From: Coix lacryma-jobi var. lacryma-jobi
Taxonomy: Eukaryota; Streptophyta; Magnoliopsida; Poales; Poaceae
DNA: 64,000 nt
Assembly: GCA_009763385.1 (NCBI GenBank)
Contig: CM019823.1
Location: forward strand, 176,522,995-176,586,994
Reading direction: 5' to 3'
The notes beneath the pieces are model-generated. The model did not search any database. It was not told the DNA's origin and saw only the letters and a list, made by a program, of their open reading frames with translations. The position numbers and the translations under genes are program-made. Below, piece after piece: positions 36,601-46,005 of this stretch (positions are counted from its first letter, which is position 1; every line of letters starts with the position of its first letter).

Positions 36601-37848
36601 CACTACAGGAGCACAGGTTACCCACATGAATGGACATAGAGGTATAGAACATAAGATTAGCCAATCTACTTTTGCACTAGGAAATGAAAATTGCATTGAC
36701 ATTAGCTACAACCAGAACTAGGTTTTAACAATTTTCTTTTAAAAAAGAGGTGTTTGAGCATAAAAATGTTTGTTTGGGTTTGTTGAGACAATTGAACTCA
36801 GCACATTTGCAGGAGTACTTGCATGGATTGAATCAGTAAATGGGATCCACAGGACAACATGAATGCATACCAGGAAAGCTCTAAATGCTGTCTGAATAAT
36901 TGTAGCAGCCCAAATCACTTCCAGTTCCTCTTCAGTTTGAGACAGTGGCACATAAGCTGAACTACAAGTGGGTTCCAAGTACGAAGGTGCATTAGATTCA
37001 CCTTCAGGTGGATCATTTCCAAAAGGAACCTCTGGAATTTCTTCTTGTACAGCAATGCTGCTGTCATCTTGAGAATGCTGATTCTGAAAATGAAACTGGT
37101 CGGTGACATCGGTTTTCTCCAGTTTCCCCAGTTGGCAACTCGTAAGCGAAATGATGCATACTCATAACAGGTTAGTGAGAGAAGTGTGGCACAAAAATAT
37201 GTTCACCATGTGTATATCAGAAGGCAAGGTTTGGCGTTACTAAGTTACACTTCTCGGTTAATTTAAAGCTCTTGTGGATGCATAACACCAAGATTTTTTT
37301 GTTCTCGCAATTCAAGAAGTGTCAATGAAGTCAAGTATTTAAGCAAGCTTTGAACAAAGCAGGTAATCAATTACCCAATAATATGCTCTCTGCAGTAAAA
37401 ATCGAAACTAACACAAACAGTGCATAAGGAATTACCAAGTGCAATCCTGATTCAGTCAAGGATGTATCACTAACATTGATCAATGATCAGTACACACCTA
37501 GGATCTGTCATGATATGATCAAGATGCCACATAGGTCTAGGCAACAAGCAAAATGAATGCACATATGTCTAGGCAAATAGTTCACTTTTTTCTGTTAACA
37601 ATTTTAAGTGAATTAACTCGGCAATGAAAAATGATTCTTGCAAAATCCACATGGCTCTAGGCAATAAGCAAAATGAATGCACCAACCACCAATTTAAGAA
37701 CCAAGATACGCCAGAACTGCAGAATGATTGGAAGAAACTCGGCGCGTACCATTCGTCCAGCGTCTGCAACCTCCTTACGATGCTGCTGCTGCCGCTCCAC
37801 CTTCCTCAACCCAACTAACGACCTGAGCCACCTCGCCGAGATGCCCAT
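33653..37848 (-). CDS. IQ67-domain calmodulin-binding protein, IQD5/IQD6-like
   Basis: Six exons on the minus strand: 37848-37750, about 37083-36871, 36418-36191, 35970-35857, 34456-33964 and 33792-33653, giving about 428 residues in frame. The start MGISARWLRSLVGLRK is the typical IQD N-terminus. The IQ67 domain spans exons 2 and 3: IWAATIIQTAFRAFL, then ARRARRALKGLVRLQALVRG and MQALVRVQARVRARRVR, holding repeated IQ and 1-8-14 calmodulin-binding motifs. Exon 4 begins GWCDSIGSVEDIQAKLLKRQ and exon 5 holds WGWNWLERWMAVRPWE, both specific to the IQD5/IQD6 branch. The basic, Ser-rich tail fits microtubule or membrane association, as known for IQD scaffolds. The acceptor of exon 2 could be 12 nt further upstream (37095). 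Intron 4 (34457-35856) contains transposon-like sequence. Exon 6 is supported by phase and splice sites only. Confidence 0.85.
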
Positions 37849-38903
37849 GGCGCCGCCACTCCGCCCGCCTCAACCGCAGGAACCTAATAAAGACGCAAAT
37901 TTTCCGGTTTCCTTCAGCACCGACACAAAACTGCAGTACAATCTCACAGGTCGGAGCAAAAAAACAAAACAAAACAAAAAAAAAAGTGGAGAAAAAAAAC
38001 CACGTGAAAGCGCATCACCAGATCAACGCCGGTCGAGACGGGGCCAAGAACCGGGGACCGGGGTCGGCTCGCCAGCAAGTAAGCGGCGGCGCTTGGCAAA
38101 GATTTCGGGAGCGCTTTTGAGGGGGGACAGGCGCGGTGCGCGATCCGGAGGCCGGAGGTGGGGCGTGTTGAAGAAACCAAGGAAAGGTGGGCTCGGTGTA
38201 TCGCTAGTAGACGCCGTGGTGGAACCAGGCGGCCATTACTGCCGCAGCAGTGACGCCGCTGTGCTCTTCTGCGTGCGCATTATTGCTCTCGCTGCCCGCC
38301 CTGCGTGGTGTGTTGCGGCGTGGCAACAGTCAACACTCCACAGCGGCAACGGCAACGGCAACGGCACGGAGGAGAGAGAGACGGAGGCGGAAGGAAACAG
38401 GAAAGGACGGCGCTTTTCTCGCGCTTTCACTTTGTGCACCGCATGTCGGAGAGAGCCCCCAGGCTTTTGTTGCCGTTTTCTCCTCATCCTGTGGAAGTGG
38501 AATTTCAGGCGCCCTTTTTAGCTGGGCTCCAAGAACCGGGACAAAATCACGCTGCGAATTTTTGCGAGCGGTGCACACCGTCACCTGAAAAGGTCTCACT
38601 TTGCTGCGGATTTTTACGAGTCGTTTCTTCTGAGATCAAGGGAGGCCGAGGATCATGGGCGTTTAGGCCAGCTTTTAGCCTTGTTTTTAGCCCACGACTC
38701 CACGAGTGGTAGTACCAAAATGAATTTCATCAAGTGTAGTAAACATTTAACTGAATTATTAGTTCCATTTCAGGACGTACATTGTAACATTGTTATCTGC
38801 CACTGATGATAGAGCGCACTCATAGACCGGATGAACTGTGGCTCATCTCGAGAGTCCGCTTAGGAGTTAGGAAATCATATGATTATTAACGTGCTATCAG
38901 CCT

Positions 38904-39027
38904 ATCATATCAGTGCTCTGCTGCAGCTACTGAACAGTAACCGGGCAGCCGAGTACTGATTGGAAATCATATCAGTGCTCTGCTGCAGCTACTGAACAGT
39001 AACCGGGCAGCCGAGTACTGATTGGAA
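38904..39027. repeat. Perfect tandem duplication, 62 bp x 2
   Basis: Units 38904-38965 and 38966-39027 are identical over their length (ATCATATCAGTGCTCTGCTG ... GTACTGATTGGAA). Confidence 0.92.
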
Positions 39028-39740
39028 AACGACAGATGATGCTCTTTCTCCTCGGAAACAGGTGGTTGATTGAGCGCCATGCCTCCATGTTTCCACGAGA
39101 CCACAACTGGTAGTCGACGTCGTCATTCAGTGATCTATCAAGGCGCAGTTTGTTAGGGCTCTTCTCCGACTCCTGAGCCCTACCCAATACTCCTCCGTCT
39201 ATAAATAACTGTCTTTATAAATTCATGTTCACAGACACGTTTTCTGGACGGAGAAAGTAGTTTGTAGGGCTTGTTTAGAATAGTTTTTTCAACGAAACAA
39301 CAGGAGCCAAAGCCGTAACTCTCGTTCGATGGTACAATTCGGGGTTTGGAGGTTTTCGGATTCAAATTCTTGTCGTGACGAGTTGTTCGACGTCAATAAA
39401 ATTTATTGTCTGTATAGTTGAAATCTAGTAAGATCTGTCGAGACTAACTCAAAACTACTGAAACTGTTTTTTTAGAAAATAGTTTATGAGCAACTTTTTA
39501 GATGAAGCTGAGCTGTTTTAGGAAAAGTATTTGGCAAAACAGCTTCACCAACAACTTTATACATGGTTAAGAGAGAGAAATGGAGATGTAAGCTGTGAAA
39601 AAAAATACTTTTTCAGCTTTATCTCAGCTTATGGTTTTGTGAGAGGTGAAATAAAACAAAAAAGTGTTTGGCAAAAAAAAACAGCTTATGAAGTTGTTGT
39701 GAGCTGTACCAAACACGCCATATATATGTCTTGCACCATA

Positions 39741-39975
39741 CTCCATCCGTCCCTAAATAAGTGACGTTCTCGCTTCCCGAGAAAAAGCTGTCAGTAATTA
39801 TATATTAAAATATATTAATATTTATGCTAAGTAATTAGTTTCATCGGAAAGATCTTTACATCTAGTTTTTTAACAAGATTATTTGAAAATATAAATATTG
39901 CACATATTTTCTATAAATTGAGTCAAACATGTGGCACACATACCAACCATGACACTTATTTAGGGACGGAAGGAG
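39741..39975. mobile_element. Stowaway MITE, inverted relative to copies at 6098 and 16643
   Basis: Ends CTCCATCCGTCCCTAAATAA and TTATTTAGGGACGGAAGGAG are flanked by TA. The interior carries ATATAAATATTGCACATATT, the reverse complement of the block in the other copies. Confidence 0.87.
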
Positions 39976-40081
39976 TACATATGTAGTCGGAAGTTGATTT
40001 ATTGTTTATATATAAAATAGCAACAAAGTAGCATTGTACCCATATCAGAGCAACACAACTACTGACGGGGGTATCGGCTTA

Positions 40082-40385
40082 GGCCCCGTTTGGCAGAGCT
40101 CCCAGAGCTGATTCTCTGCTGAATCCAGCAGGAGCTCTGCCAAACGGTTTTTCAGAGAGAAGTGATTCTCTGCTGATTCCGTGAAGTGATTCTCTGAAAT
40201 GAACTAAGGGGCTGGGAGCTGAAAAAAGTAGCTTCCCCTGATTCTGTGAAGTGATTCTCCATGCTGATTTTAAGAGTTTATGCTAAAGAATCAAAGAGAA
40301 TCACTTTCAGCCACAGAATCACTTCTCTCAGAGAATCAGCTTCTATAGAGAATCAGAATCAGATGGAGCTCTACCAAATTGGCCC
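40082..40385. mobile_element. Tourist-like MITE, 304 bp
   Basis: Ends GGCCCCGTTTGGCAGAGCTC and GAGCTCTACCAAATTGGCCC are flanked by TTA (40079-40081, 40386-40388). Internal GATTCTCTG words are repeated on both strands. Confidence 0.82.
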
Positions 40386-41041
40386 TTACAAAGTGTATAC
40401 TCCCTAGAGCAATCCACCAACTTAGTCTTTATTTAGATTCCATCAAACTTCCAATTTTTTTTACTCTCTCCATCACGTTAATGTTTGAACGTATGCATAA
40501 AGCATTAATGTTGATAAAATAAATAACTAATTACACAGATTAGTTATAAATTATGAGATAGATCTTTTGAGTCTAGTTAGCACATGATTGAACAATATTT
40601 GTTAAATACAAACGAAAGTTCTACGGTAGCAAAGTTGGAAAAAAATCAACATTTAAACGAGGCCTCGAACACCAAACAACACCTCCCTCACAAGATCACC
40701 GACTCCTACACGCACGTTCACCGCCCACCAAACTTAGCAAGTTTCAAGATCTTTGTTCACCTCTAAAAGTCTCCAAAAGTCCTTCCACGAAACTGATGGA
40801 CTAAGGTACCGTTTGCTTGAGCCGTGACTGTGAGAAAAAACTGTTGTGGTCGTGAGCTGTAGAAAAGCTGTGTGGGCTGTGAGTCGTGGAAAAGTTAAAA
40901 ACTGTTTGGTTAAACAAGTATAAAGTATATCTTTTAGTTTCATTTTTTTAATAATTATAAAAACATTTTTTTATTTCAGCTATTTTGAAAAGCTGAAATT
41001 CAAAAGCCAAAAACAGGGTCAAAGCAGTTTTCAAAAATGTA

Positions 41042-41130
41042 CTCCCTCCGTCCCTTTTTAATTGTCGTCCGAAAACGTGTCTGTGAGGGAAACATGAATT
41101 TTTAAAGACAGTTATTTAGGACGGAGGGAG
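41042..41130. mobile_element. Short Stowaway MITE (89 bp)
   Basis: Ends CTCCCTCCGTCCC and GGACGGAGGGAG are flanked by TA. Confidence 0.85.
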
Positions 41131-41781
41131 TACTATGTAACCTACTTTTGCAAAAACCACCTCCAGCTGCAACCCCTTTAGTTGGCCCTGTTTGAATACA
41201 CCAACTAAACTGTAGTCAACTAAATTTAGCTGCTAGACATCAAATAGCTCAGCTAAAGTTTAGCTACATTTAGCTATTCCAACTCAGCTAAAAGTCAGTT
41301 AAAATTTAGCTGAGTCTATTATCTAAAGCATCCAAACACGAGCTAAAATTTAGCTGAGAAATTTTTATAGCTAGCTAAAGTTTTACATTGAAGGTTTAGC
41401 TAGCTAAATTTTAGTTGGATACATCCAAACAGGGCCTTAGTTGGTTAGATTAGAAATAGTTTGGTTCCCAATAAAAATCATTTAGGAAGTTAATTTAATA
41501 TAGGAAAGTATCGGTGAGGAAAATAAATTGAGCTATTAACACGCTAAATTTATTGGTTTAGCAAGTTAATTATAGGAAACACCTGGAGTTGATCTTAGAG
41601 CAACTCCAAGAGAGTTGGTAAAAATGGATGACTAAACCTATAATATAGCTAGTCTCTAAAATAAAAACTCTATAAAAAAAAATAGAAAACTCCAACAATC
41701 TTTCTATTATAGCAATACTAGATAGCTAGTGACGCATGCAAGCTATATTTACCATGCGAGATTTAGGAATAACAAACTTAT

Positions 41782-43053
41782 TGTAAGTGCAATCAAGCCC
41801 TAATTGTGGGTTTTGGTGATAATGACCACACGATTGGAGAACTAATGTGATTCATGAAGATGATAAGCAGATTATGATAAGAAAGGAGGGTGTTTGTACG
41901 TTGGTGGACCCCCATACTACATTTCATCGGATCCGGACTCAAAGTGATATATCAAGCTTTTTTCATTTGAATTTGAGTTATAGGAATGTCGTACTATCAA
42001 GGGGGAATGCAAATACATTGCTATGGCTGAATGACATGTGCTCAAACCAACCTAAGCCATCCATGTTTTTAACCAAAGACAGCTGCACTGAATTCCAATC
42101 CAACCCTGTCTGATTGGTAGGCGCGGCAGTGCCGCTCTTGTCGCGGCAGTGCCGGGCCGCGGCACTGCCGAGCTTCGGTCGGCACTGCCGCGACTTATTG
42201 TAACTGTTGGCAGGGAGGAGATATTTACTCCATCTCCCTGCCACCCCAACGGTTATCCACGACCAGAACTCGTCACCTACCTCCAGACAAGCTTCTCTCT
42301 TCCCCATTGAAGGCTCTCAACTCCCCTCTCTCCAATCCTTTGATTTCCATTGATTCCAAGTGATTGAGAGGATTAAACCTTCATCAAAGAGAAGCCCTAG
42401 CTGAGATCTACTTCCTAGAGCACTTGATTTGAGCCATAGCCGGTGGATTTGCTTCTATTACTCTTGGGTTCTTGGAACCCTAGCCGGCTAGGCGTCGCCC
42501 TAGAGCCTTGCCAACTTGTGTGGCGGCCTAGGGAGGTTTGTAATCGATTGTGCAGCTAGTATCATTACCCCTCACCTCAAGGATTTGGTTCCTTGACTTG
42601 AGAACAAGGTAGAGTTGAAAAGCTCATGACCTAAGTGGTCAACCTCAACAACGTGGAGGTAGGCATGCCTTGGTGGCGAGCTGAACCACGGGATAAATCA
42701 CTTGTCCCTTGTGCTTGCTTAGTTTCATTCTTCATATTCATGAGCTTGTGATAGATTCTAGGGTTTGGCCCGATCTACTTTATTCCTCTTATTTGGCTTG
42801 GAGTAGTTGGTTCTGCTGGTTCATAGAACTTGTTGTAGCATTTCTATTCATATAGAATCAGTTAGTTGTGGCTGGATTTCGGATTGCAGCTTCTGGTCTC
42901 ACACTGCGCGGCAGTACCGCGCTGGGGCCGGCAGTGCCGGGCAGCGGCAGTGCCGGGCACATAGCGGTAGTGCTGGGTTTATCTAATTAAGTTTGGAGCT
43001 GTGATTTTTGACAGGCCTATTCACCCCCCCTCTAGGCCACACAGGTCCTTACA
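41782..43053 (+). repeat. 5' LTR of the Sirevirus (1272 bp)
   Basis: It starts TGTAAGTGCAATCAAGCCC and ends AGGTCCTTACA. It carries two near-palindrome clusters, 42124-42190 (four units) and 42909-42975 (four units). It is 21 bp longer than the 3' LTR, mainly because of one extra palindrome unit of 20 bp in the first cluster. Confidence 0.95.
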
Positions 43054-43055
43054 AG

Positions 43056-43067
43056 TGGTATCGGAGC
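43056..43067 (+). other. Primer-binding site (initiator tRNA-Met type)
   Basis: TGGTATCGGAGC begins two bases after the 5' LTR. It matches the common plant initiator tRNA-Met complement with one mismatch. Confidence 0.9.
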
Positions 43068-43101
43068 AAGGTCTCTCAGCAGCACTTCACCGTGCGAGAG
43101 A

Positions 43102-46005
43102 ATGGCCACCGACGGAGGAACGGGTAACGTTAGCGTTGTGCAACCCACACCTGAAGCAGAAATGCACACCGCTAGCAGCAATGAAAGTCTCTCCACAGCA
43201 AGTGAGAAGGCACCTCCTCAAATGGGTGTGTCGGCCGGAGAGCTCGCAAGAAGAAAGGAGGAAAGAAGATTGAGAAGAGAAGCTAGAGCCAAAGCAAGAG
43301 AAGATGCAGCGATTCTCAAAGCAAAAGAAGAAAAGGCTCAAAGAAAAGAAGAGAGAAGGATTAGAAGAGAAGAAAGAGCCAAGAGAAGAGAAGAAAAGAA
43401 GAAGGAGGAAGAGCTCCAAGTAAAGAAGAGTGTGAACTTGAGTGATGACTCAAGTAGCACCGAAGATGGAGATGATCACTTCTCCTACACACATAAGGAC
43501 AACAAGAAGAAGGAGGAGATGAAGAAGTCATATAAAGAAGTATCCTTTAACTATTCTTCTATGACTAACCATGACTCTAGGCCTCTCATCAATGTGCCCG
43601 CGGGCAAGTTACCTCGTTTCGACGGGACTAACTTTGCCAAGTGGAAGCACATTATGAAGACCTATCTTATTGGTCTCCATCCAGGTATTTGGGAGATAGT
43701 GCACAATGGACTTGAAGCACCGGTTGATCCAAAGAGCCCCACTCAAGATGAATTCCGCAACATTCATCTCAATGCCCAAGCCACTAGTGTGTTGCTTAGT
43801 GCCTTGGATGGTGATGAGTACAACAAGGTCATGGGAGTTGAAGTTGCAAAGGAGATTTGGGACACATTGCATATAGCTCATGAAGGGGTTGACAAAGTGA
43901 GGCAATCCAAGATTGACTTGTTGATGGCTAAGCTCAACCGATTTGTGATTTGTGATGGTGAAGATCCACAAGAGATGTTTGATAGATTGATGGTGATTGT
44001 TGGTAAGATTAGAGGGCTAGGTGGAAATGAAATCAATGATCACAAGGTTGTGAAGATCATGTTAGAGGCATACTCACCTAGAAATGAGACCGTAGTAACA
44101 TTGATTAGGGACAAGAAGAAGTTTGAGCAATTCACACCTAGTGATGTGCTTGGAAGGATTATCACATTTGATATGCAAAGAGAAGAGGCAAATGAGAGAA
44201 GGAAGCTTGGAGAGTTGCAAGCTAGGCTAGATGGGATGAAGATCAAGGATGTGGCACTTAAGGCTAGCAAGCCATCAAGGCAAGCAACATCAAGCAAGGC
44301 AAAATCAAGCAAGCAAGCCTCTACAAGCAAGCCCAAGCAACAAAAGAAGAAAATTGAAGTTGAGGACAGCACATCATCATCTTGTGGAAGTGAAAGTGAT
44401 GGTGAAGAATTTGAAGAAATTGGTGATATAGCTCTTTTCATGAGAAGATACCGCAAGGGGCTCAAGAAGGAAGGTTATAAGTTTGTAAAGAGAAGGTTTC
44501 CAAACAAGAAGAAAAGAACTTGCTACAATTGTGGAAGCACCGATCATTTCATAGCACATTGTCCACATGAGAAGAAGGACAACTTCAACAAGGGCAAGAA
44601 AGATGACAAAGGCACTTACAAGAAACACAACAAGAGATACATGGGAGAAGCTCATATTGGACATGAATGGGATTCAACCGCGCAAACCTCAAGTGAAGAA
44701 GATGAGAAGATAGCAACAATAGCATTTCAAAGGTCATCTCCTTCACCAAGACTATTCAACAACTTGTCCGATGATGATGATTGCAACTCCCACACTTGTC
44801 TCATGGCCAAGAAAGAGAAGGTGAAAAAGGCTCACACTTCTAAAACCTCTCTTCCACCTAGTGACATCTCTAGTAGTGAACTTAGTGATTCCTCTAGTGA
44901 TGATGATTCTAGTGATGAAGAAATAAACATGATAACTAAAAGGTTGGACAAGAAAACCAAACTCTTTATCACTAAACTAATGGAGGAACTAGAAAGTGTA
45001 CAAGCCGAGCTAGCAATAAGTGAGGATGCTCTCATCAAACAAGAGGACCTCTACATTGCTTGCAAGGAAGCTCTTGCATTAGAGAGAAGTGAGTTGGACG
45101 TCTTGCACGAGGCCTTGGCCAAAGAGCAAGATGAACATGCTTCCCTAAAGAAGGCCCATATTGCACTCAAGGAAAAGTATTGTGGCTTAGATGAAAAGCA
45201 CAAAGAACTTGAGTTGCAATATAATCTTCTTTGGGAAAGCAACTCAACTCTTCCTAAAGCAAATGTCACCTCTATTCCCTCCACTAGTGAAGGTTGTGAA
45301 AAATGCTATAATGTTGATTTGAATGTCTATTCCACTAACCTTGTGAACATGGAGGCCATGAGAAAGGAGATAGCAAGATTGACAAATATCATTGCAAATG
45401 GTTGTGTCAAGTCTACCACAAGTGCTAATGAGAAGACTCAAGAGAAGAGCAAGCCCAAGTTCAAGAATGGACGACGTCCTTCCATAAAAGATGGGTTGGG
45501 GCACGAAAAAGGAGCCAAGACTAATGGAAGAAGGACAGTGAATGGCTATGAGTGTGTGAGGTTTGAGAAGAAGGGTCAGATTGGTACAGTTCAGCCTGCA
45601 CAGACCGCGGCAGTGCCGCGCCATAAGGCGGCAGTGCCGGACCCCGGCAGTGCCGCCCCCAGGCCGGTAGTGCCGCGCCCCAAGAAAGGGAAGGCTACCA
45701 GTTTGCCTTCTGCTCAGTCTCACACACAGCACAAGCAGGTGACCAACCCAAAGCAAGGATCTCAGAAACCAAAGGAATCTATTTGGGTGACCAAGAACAA
45801 GTTTGCACATCAACCCAAGATAGAAGCCCCAAGGAAGAGCATGTCATCTTGTTACATTTTAGGACACAACAACAGTGGTAAAGTTGTTGCAAAGTATGTT
45901 GGTGATAACAAGAGGACAGCCGACAAGTGCATTTGGGTTCCTAAGATACTTGTGACTAACTTGCAAGGCCCCAATATCAATTGGGGACCTAAACCTAGGA
46001 ACTAA
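43102..46005 (+). CDS. gag: Sirevirus gag (nucleocapsid-like) polyprotein
   Basis: The 967-residue structural protein would form the cytoplasmic particle that packages element RNA. Seen in order: a highly charged Lys/Arg/Glu helix (about residues 48-112); a Copia gag (UBN2-type) domain at about 170-400 with FDGTNFAKWKHIMKTYL; Ser/Lys-rich linkers; a CCHC zinc knuckle CYNCGSTDHFIAHC starting at C474; acidic Asp/Ser/Glu stretches; a coiled-coil region at about 610-720; and a basic tail. A palindrome cluster at 45608-45675 is read as an Ala-Val-Pro-rich insert (AVPRHKAAVPDPGSAAPRPV). The start ATG is 48 nt after the LTR. The stop at 46003-46005 overlaps the pol frame by about 50 nt. Confidence 0.92.
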   Translation: MATDGGTGNVSVVQPTPEAEMHTASSNESLSTASEKAPPQMGVSAGELARRKEERRLRREARAKAREDAAILKAKEEKAQRKEERRIRREERAKRREEKKKEEELQVKKSVNLSDDSSSTEDGDDHFSYTHKDNKKKEEMKKSYKEVSFNYSSMTNHDSRPLINVPAGKLPRFDGTNFAKWKHIMKTYLIGLHPGIWEIVHNGLEAPVDPKSPTQDEFRNIHLNAQATSVLLSALDGDEYNKVMGVEVAKEIWDTLHIAHEGVDKVRQSKIDLLMAKLNRFVICDGEDPQEMFDRLMVIVGKIRGLGGNEINDHKVVKIMLEAYSPRNETVVTLIRDKKKFEQFTPSDVLGRIITFDMQREEANERRKLGELQARLDGMKIKDVALKASKPSRQATSSKAKSSKQASTSKPKQQKKKIEVEDSTSSSCGSESDGEEFEEIGDIALFMRRYRKGLKKEGYKFVKRRFPNKKKRTCYNCGSTDHFIAHCPHEKKDNFNKGKKDDKGTYKKHNKRYMGEAHIGHEWDSTAQTSSEEDEKIATIAFQRSSPSPRLFNNLSDDDDCNSHTCLMAKKEKVKKAHTSKTSLPPSDISSSELSDSSSDDDSSDEEINMITKRLDKKTKLFITKLMEELESVQAELAISEDALIKQEDLYIACKEALALERSELDVLHEALAKEQDEHASLKKAHIALKEKYCGLDEKHKELELQYNLLWESNSTLPKANVTSIPSTSEGCEKCYNVDLNVYSTNLVNMEAMRKEIARLTNIIANGCVKSTTSANEKTQEKSKPKFKNGRRPSIKDGLGHEKGAKTNGRRTVNGYECVRFEKKGQIGTVQPAQTAAVPRHKAAVPDPGSAAPRPVVPRPKKGKATSLPSAQSHTQHKQVTNPKQGSQKPKESIWVTKNKFAHQPKIEAPRKSMSSCYILGHNNSGKVVAKYVGDNKRTADKCIWVPKILVTNLQGPNINWGPKPRN
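45608..45675. repeat. Near-palindrome cluster inside gag (4 units)
   Basis: Three copies of CGGCAGTGCCG and one CGGTAGTGCCG lie at about 18-20 bp spacing in the gag frame. They match the units in the LTRs. Confidence 0.93.

Larger units (their letters stand above)
37849..41597. other. IQD promoter region and intergenic repeats
   Basis: The segment 37849-38700 is the IQD 5' flank: moderately GC-rich, with frames open on both strands but no recognisable protein. Further right are a tandem duplication and several MITEs listed separately. A short degraded Stowaway-like repeat lies at about 39190-39261 (CTCCTCCGTCTATAAATAAC ... GGACGGAGAAAG). A run of TTTAGCT/AGCTAAA words at 41200-41440 forms weak mirrored repeats. 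No gene is supported. Confidence 0.55.
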
